This document shows positions 59,651-64,000 of a stretch of DNA of 64,000 bases, piece after piece; position 1 is the first letter of the stretch, and the number at the start of each line of letters is the position of its first letter. This stretch comes from Halobaculum halobium (GTDB taxonomy: Archaea; Halobacteriota; Halobacteria; Halobacteriales; Haloferacaceae): NCBI RefSeq assembly GCF_030127145.1, contig NZ_CP126159.1, positions 248,001 to 312,000 on the forward strand. Reading direction: 5' to 3'. Both the position numbers and the translations under genes were made by a program. Under the pieces are notes generated by a model. That model was not told the DNA's origin and searched no databases. It saw nothing but the letters and a program-made list of their open reading frames with translations.

Positions 59651-60787
59651 TCAGTCCATCGCCTCGATCTTGTGTGGTGAGTCCAGCGACTTGACGGTCT
59701 CCACGATATCGGTGTCGAGGTTGTGCTCGCTCCAGTTTCGCTTGCGGGGGATGGCTGCGTGGTACGTCGATACGCCCTCGAACAGCTCCCGAAAGGCTGC
59801 CCGTTCTTGTTCGACGACCGCATCGAGGGCGGCGACCATCGAGCCGCCGTCGACGAGGGAATCGTAAGCGTGGAAGTACTCCCTGAGCCGCCCGTCCCAT
59901 TCGAAGTTACAGATCGCGCTGGTGGCCGACATCGCGGCTTCTGTGGAAATCCGTTCCACGGAGAAGGTTTCCATCTTCGGCGCGGCCTCAAGGAAAACGA
60001 CGTTATCGACGCTCGCCTCCTCGAGATACTCCGACCGCGGATACCGGTCGGAGATGTTGGTGAACTCACGGCCGCTGTCGTCGAGATACGCGTCGTTCAG
60101 GTAGGAAACGGCCGTCTCCGGGAGCGACCCGGTTCTGTCGACCCGCGCGTCGATGAAGTCGTAGACCTCGCCGCGCAGGCGCGCCACGTTGGTGGCGTAC
60201 TGGCGTTCGATTTCGGGGAAGGACTCGATGTTGTACGGCTGGAGATTCACGCCGAGGGGATACCCCACGGCCGTCCCGTCCGCGCTCACCCAGAGCCGGT
60301 CATCAGACAGGAAGTCTGCTCCCTGACGCAACAGCGAGAGTAGTATGTTGGTCTTGCCGGCTCCGCGCCAGGCCGGGAACAGCGTCGTCTGCCCGTCGAA
60401 CCGGACCCCGGAGGCGTGTATCAGTGCCTGCCCCGTCGCGGCTCGCTCCTGTCGGATACGGAATTCGATCGGGTAGATTGTGTAGAACGGCTCGAACCCG
60501 TGTGTCACTTTGAGGTGGTCCCACCCTGGTTCGACAGCCATGAAGTCCGACCCGTTCCGGATGACGAACTCCTCGCCCGTCCACCCGTAGTGATCGTTGG
60601 GGTCACCGAGAACGATCTCGGCCTCCACATCCGCTGTCGTCTCTTCGACGATGATGTCGGGGTCGTCAACTGGCGTGCTGGTCGCGAAGTGGTCGTACAT
60701 CTGGCGGAACTGACGGCTCGTCCGCCCGCCCTCCCCCAGGACTGTCACTGTAAGGTCGCCGAAGAATTCGTACGAGTGTTGATTCAT
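59651..60787 (-). CDS. HprK-like P-loop protein (HPr kinase C-terminal type)
   Basis: 378 residues from ATG 60787. N-terminal domain of about 115 residues, then a Walker A-like PAWRGAGKTN (about 138-147) preceded by ALIHASGVRF and followed by LLRQGADFLSDDRLWVS and GYPLGVNLQP. The order GAGKT followed by SDDR is that of the HPr kinase/phosphorylase C-terminal fold. Such archaeal and bacterial HprK-like proteins occur in peptide-modification or glycan clusters and the target is unknown; no HPr gene is present. The long upstream frame is not used since the first 66 residues are unlike the family. Confidence 0.75.
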   Translation of the reverse strand: MNQHSYEFFGDLTVTVLGEGGRTSRQFRQMYDHFATSTPVDDPDIIVEETTADVEAEIVLGDPNDHYGWTGEEFVIRNGSDFMAVEPGWDHLKVTHGFEPFYTIYPIEFRIRQERAATGQALIHASGVRFDGQTTLFPAWRGAGKTNILLSLLRQGADFLSDDRLWVSADGTAVGYPLGVNLQPYNIESFPEIERQYATNVARLRGEVYDFIDARVDRTGSLPETAVSYLNDAYLDDSGREFTNISDRYPRSEYLEEASVDNVVFLEAAPKMETFSVERISTEAAMSATSAICNFEWDGRLREYFHAYDSLVDGGSMVAALDAVVEQERAAFRELFEGVSTYHAAIPRKRNWSEHNLDTDIVETVKSLDSPHKIEAMD

Positions 60788-61577
60788 AGAGCCCCCGATA
60801 ACTTCCGATCGCTTCCCGGACCGATACAGGCGGTCTTTAAATTCATCCTCTCTGATTCTGCGATATCCCGGTATATGATTATGGATGGTACAGCGTACCA
60901 CGACAGCCGATACTGAAGAGACCAATCCGTTGGCGCGATGCTTCACCGTTCGGTCCAGCAATCGACGAAAACGCCGGAGGTACATCCAGGATACTTACCA
61001 CTGAGACTCGGACGGTCGCTCGCGGGGATCCCTCCCGTCGTTTACCACGTACAGTCCGTTCGCACTTCAGTCGGCTCCGGATACCCTACTCAGGTTGAAC
61101 GTGAACGGTATGGTGAATTAGATACTCGGCGTGACCAGTGTGGTCGCTGGCCGATCACCGGCTTGGTTCGTTGAGCGCAGATGGTCCTACTGGTAGGCAA
61201 CCCAGCAAACGTCGTCGGATTGGTGGTGCACTCGACAGATTCTCTCGCTCGTTGGCCAGCACACAAGTTGCTATGCTTCTGTAGAAATCCTCAGCCGGCG
61301 GTAACGTTTCGATGCCGTGCTGAATACAGATGAATCAGCTATCACCGTGAAATCTGGTGAGACTACATTCTGGGCAGATGTAGCAAGCCAAATATTCCCT
61401 TTGAGGTCGAGAGCACCGAATAAACCACCAGAGTTGATGCGTATTCCGCCGCCCCTGTACGAAGTCTTGAGCTCCATCTTCTTCACTCTACATCCCAGTC
61501 AGGACATGAAGGCATGGGCAAATGATTCCGAGTTGTACCTATTAACGGTGGGTTCACACGTCTAACAACAAACTCCA
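60788..61577. other. AT-richer gene-poor stretch
   Basis: Composition visibly lower in GC than the left part of the window. Two overlapping small frames, 61271-61486 (minus, 71 codons, GTG start, beginning MKKMELKTSYRGGGIRIN) and 61317-61565 (plus, 82 codons), cannot both be real and neither has a known domain. No transposase, repeat or tRNA is recognised. Confidence 0.4.
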
Positions 61578-62681
61578 CTATTCGAGGTACTGGTTCACGA
61601 CCGTTCGGTGCTCGGCTGCGCGTTCGCTCCGTTTCTCTGGTGACGCGTCCTGGTACCAGAGCGGGAGGCTCGCCATCGCGCCCAATCGGGCGACGAGTCG
61701 GTACTCGTCTATCCGTTCTCGCGTCGGTTCGTCGAACGACCAGTCGGTTCGGGTTTCCGCGTATGCAGTACGGAAGGCTTCACGGAGCCGATTCGTCCAT
61801 TCGGGACCGTCGGCTATCGGGCTCAACAGGTAGAACTCCGTCTGTGCGAGGTTGTACGCTGGCTCCGCCGACGAGAGGTTCGCCCAGTCGAGAACCGCAC
61901 ATGTGCGACCTGTGTCTGGCTCGATTAGGAGGTTTCCAATGCGGTAATCCCAGTGGCAGTACGTCGGCTCTTCGGGCGCTGGCAGGGCAGGAATACGCTC
62001 CCGTACGTACTCCCGCAGTTCCGGTACGAGATCGGCGAAACGCTCCGGGTCGTCTGTGAGGTTCGGGTAGAAGCCTCCATCTGCGAGTCTGTCGAGCGTC
62101 TCCTCACAGTCAGCCAAGACTGCCTCGCGGAAGTCGTCGTGTCGGGGATGGTCGTCCGTATCGAGAACACACAATTCACCGTCTTGCACTCCGATTTTGC
62201 CTGCTGCAGGCAGTGAACCGAGTTCGTGGAGTTCCGCGAGGTTCTCACCAGCCTCTCGAAGTAGGGTCTCACGTGCAGCCTCTGAGAGTTCCGCTAATTT
62301 CCCTTCGTAGTTTTCTCCCTCAACGTATTCCATCACGTAGAACGGAGCGGGATATCGATCGTGGTCGTCACAGTACCCAAACACCTCTGGAACAGGGATC
62401 GTGGTTTCTCGGTGTACGAGTTCCAATAACCGGGGCTCTGACCGGGCAACAATCGGATCGACGAAGTCAGCTGTCGTCGCCTTCAGAACGACAGACCGGC
62501 GCTCCGGCGTTCGAACGTCAAGAATAGCAACCAGGTCAGTTCCGTGCGGGCTCCGTTCGATAGCTGTGACACGCCACTCCGGCTCGATCTCCGCGACCAT
62601 CCCACGCACCCCCGAATCAGATACCTGCTCGGTGTCTGATCCGGGTGCTTCCTCCGTCATGGAAGGAATTCTTTTTGACAT
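61578..62681 (-). CDS. APH-like phosphotransferase (aminoglycoside/choline kinase fold)
   Basis: 367 residues from ATG 62681; other in-frame starts at 62705, 62693 and 62660 are possible. Protein-kinase-like fold: N-terminal lobe with VVLKATTADFVDP (ATP Lys), hinge YVMEYVEGENYEGKL, catalytic loop YCHWDYRIGNLLIE (HxDxxxxN) and metal loop AVLDWANLSSAEP. Small-molecule kinase; substrate unknown. The start overlaps an inverted repeat, GACATGT and ACATGTC at 62677-62683 and 62690-62696, which may be an operator. Located in the AT-richer right end. Confidence 0.82.
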   Translation of the reverse strand: MSKRIPSMTEEAPGSDTEQVSDSGVRGMVAEIEPEWRVTAIERSPHGTDLVAILDVRTPERRSVVLKATTADFVDPIVARSEPRLLELVHRETTIPVPEVFGYCDDHDRYPAPFYVMEYVEGENYEGKLAELSEAARETLLREAGENLAELHELGSLPAAGKIGVQDGELCVLDTDDHPRHDDFREAVLADCEETLDRLADGGFYPNLTDDPERFADLVPELREYVRERIPALPAPEEPTYCHWDYRIGNLLIEPDTGRTCAVLDWANLSSAEPAYNLAQTEFYLLSPIADGPEWTNRLREAFRTAYAETRTDWSFDEPTRERIDEYRLVARLGAMASLPLWYQDASPEKRSERAAEHRTVVNQYLE

Positions 62682-62850
62682 GTATGAAAACATGTCTATC
62701 CACAAATTCGACGACTAGCGACCCGTCGATAGCACGGTTCCAACCCCCCTTGGAGGATACACTGCAGTTCTTGGTGTGGAACGCCTGAATTAGATTATTT
62801 CAGGGTTTTATTCTATCTGTGATCTGAATTGCTACGTACAGAATGCCTTC

Positions 62851-63117
62851 CTATCGGTGTTCGGATGGTATGTCACTTGTAGCCTGAAATGCCTCAGAGA
62901 TCGCACCAATGCTACCGAAGAGAATCAGTCCTGTTCCGATGGTCAAAACAATGAGTGGAGACAGGAGTTCGGCGACAACCCAATAGGCGTCAGTGAACGC
63001 AGAAGCGAGTTCTAGTACACTCCAGTTGAGAAGTACAAGTCCAATGGCGATTGGGAGAGTATACGGCAGGGTTCGAACCGCTACACGGTATGATGGTGAT
63101 GCCGTATCGGAGGGCAC
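62851..63117 (-). CDS. Small hypothetical membrane protein (88 aa)
   Basis: Two hydrophobic spans, PYTLPIAIGLVLLNWSVLEL and LLSPLIVLTIGTGLILFGSI, with a short polar head and tail. No family recognised. Lower GC than the main window but an ordinary membrane-protein composition. Confidence 0.55.
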   Translation of the reverse strand: MPSDTASPSYRVAVRTLPYTLPIAIGLVLLNWSVLELASAFTDAYWVVAELLSPLIVLTIGTGLILFGSIGAISEAFQATSDIPSEHR

Positions 63118-63289
63118 AGGCTGGACAATTCCTTCGGTGAGAGTAATACTTCTGTTTTCTTACGATAAACTCGCAGTAGGTACCTACCGGGTTTCCAGAC
63201 TTCTAGCTCTGTAAAACTGCGATCGGTGGGAGGTTGCGTTGGATACAGAGGATAAGTTCAGCGGACGATCTCTGCGGGCGACGTACTGG

Positions 63290-63493
63290 TCAGTCCTGCT
63301 TCTGAATCATTCCTAAGTGGATCAGGAGTCCCAATATGCCCAAGAATCCTAGCAAGATACCGCGTAGTTGCGGATTCTTGAGCCCTCGTTTCTCTGCATC
63401 TGAGTAGACGTAGTACCCGACGGTGGGCCAGAAAATGAGTAAGTAGAGCCCGGCGCGGATGAGGAGGCCATTGTACGCGGTCAGCAAATCCAT
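63290..63493 (-). CDS. Small two-span membrane protein (67 aa)
   Basis: MDLLTAYNGLLIRAGLYLLI starts the first span; then YYVYSDAEKRGLKNPQLRG, a loop seen in a widespread haloarchaeal small membrane-protein type, and a second span ILLGFLGILGLLIHLGMI. Function unknown. Confidence 0.65.
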   Translation of the reverse strand: MDLLTAYNGLLIRAGLYLLIFWPTVGYYVYSDAEKRGLKNPQLRGILLGFLGILGLLIHLGMIQKQD

Positions 63494-63886
63494 CAGAGAC
63501 TCACCGCCGTCTTCACGGGAACCATATTCGATTGTTCTTTCCTGTTGAAAAGTAGTTTTGGAGGAATGGGACTATTGAGGCCGTGACCGATTCGCAACAG
63601 CTATCTAACGGCTGTTTCATCTGGATATCAGCCGAACAGAATACCAGAGTCACCCGTTACTGAAGTTCTTCAACCAGTGAGGCAATAGCCTCCTCGACGA
63701 GAACGCTGTCAAGGCGACCCTGCCAGAAGTCGAGGAACTTCCAGCAAGCACCAGAAGTTGAGGCTGGCCTTCTCAATGCATGCGATCCTCGAACCGCTCC
63801 ATGGTCAACAGAGAATTAAACTCCAGTATTTTCGTAGCTTTCACTCCTAACACTCTTTACAGTGCATAACGTGTCCACATTCAAAG
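63494..63886. other. Intergenic stretch with a possible gene remnant
   Basis: The minus strand around 63660-63790 keeps short open pieces (KASLNFW; WKFLDFWQGRLDSVLVEEAI ending at a stop near 63660) in two frames one base apart, which looks like the end of a broken gene, perhaps an old mobile-element fragment. I cannot assign it. The promoter of the final gene lies at the right edge. Confidence 0.35.
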
Positions 63887-64000
63887 ATGTCCATCGACCG
63901 AGACACCTTCGAGAACACAAGCGAGGACGAGCTCGCGGATCTTTCTGTCCCAGATCAGGTACTGGGGTTCCTCGTCGCCAACGAGGAACGTGCGTTCAAG
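63887..64000 (+). CDS. Winged-helix (MarR-like) regulator, 5' part only
   Basis: From ATG 63887 to the window edge, 38 residues: MSIDRDTFENTSEDELADL followed by SVPDQVLGFLVANEERAFK. This start is characteristic of a common haloarchaeal winged-helix family in which the helix-turn-helix begins right after this point. An AT-rich stretch including CTTTACAG lies 30-35 nt upstream. Confidence 0.7.
   Translation, partial: MSIDRDTFENTSEDELADLSVPDQVLGFLVANEERAFK

Noticed and set aside
61317-61565. 82-codon plus-strand frame overlapping a 71-codon minus-strand frame
   Set aside because: Both cannot be real and neither has recognisable features; kept only as a note in the intergenic entry.
63640-63800. 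Possible transposase fragment on the minus strand
   Set aside because: Short broken frames without a recognisable IS family motif, inverted ends or target duplication, so no mobile element is claimed.

Overview
The window is GC-rich chromosomal DNA of a halophilic archaeon (class Halobacteria). The evidence is a strongly acidic proteome, twin-arginine lipoprotein signals, a halocyanin, a PGF-CTERM surface protein, and haloarchaea-specific families (HalOD1-like domains, DUF7344-type winged helices, HTH-10/bacterio-opsin-activator regulators, tiny CxxC zinc fingers). No rRNA, tRNA, CRISPR array or intact insertion sequence was seen. All assignments come from reading the sequence; no database search was run.

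Left end (1-9 kb): an iron(III)-type ABC transporter operon (permease, lipoprotein) led by a homologue of plant reversibly glycosylated polypeptides, then a large membrane protein with 18 CxxC motifs, then a gluconate-dehydrogenase-like pair (GMC flavoprotein plus small Tat subunit). The two flanking operons each carry a TTAGG-N4-CCTAA box at the start of the first gene, the form of a DtxR/Idr metal-regulator operator. 9-13 kb: a divergent Lrp regulator and EamA exporter, two HalOD1 proteins, small genes and gene-poor AT-rich DNA.

13-22 kb: an amino-sugar locus. glmM and glmS flank a short, apparently degenerate GlmU-like protein on the other strand, mixed with two DUF7344 regulators and a winged helix. 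Several very small ORFs follow, one with a perfect Shine-Dalgarno sequence, then a 35-nt perfect palindrome.

22-28 kb: a J-domain/2Fe-2S ferredoxin fusion, an exported TIM-barrel protein, and a 2-oxoacid dehydrogenase operon (E1 alpha, E1 beta, and an E2 split into lipoyl and catalytic proteins, no E3). 28-39 kb: ten co-directional, mostly overlapping genes: LivKGFHM-type transporter, KAS III-like enzyme, acyl-CoA dehydrogenase, ApgM-like phosphomutase, SelD-like AIR-synthase-family protein and an NMNAT-like nucleotidyltransferase. 39-46 kb: a SufS-SufU fusion, a class I glutamine amidotransferase, an HTH-10 regulator and an acyl-CoA ligase / hydrolase / MaoC group.

45-54 kb: a P-type cation ATPase, a phosphoribosyltransferase and a halocyanin. 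The last two are joined by a 26-bp tandem repeat that reads as four ATGA-coupled copies of one nonapeptide. Hsp20, TraB-family, PRC-barrel, HTH-10 and DUF2267 genes follow. 55-61 kb: a Gfo/Idh/MocA oxidoreductase, then a two-gene operon encoding a dockerin-bearing phosphoesterase and a cohesin-bearing surface-anchored protein, with an HprK-like P-loop protein upstream. The right end (61-64 kb) is more AT-rich and holds an APH-type kinase, small membrane proteins and the start of a winged-helix gene.

The most unusual items are the cohesin/dockerin pair, the coupled nonapeptide repeat, the SelD/ApgM/NMNAT gene set, the RGP homologue under a metal-responsive box, and the degenerate GlmU.
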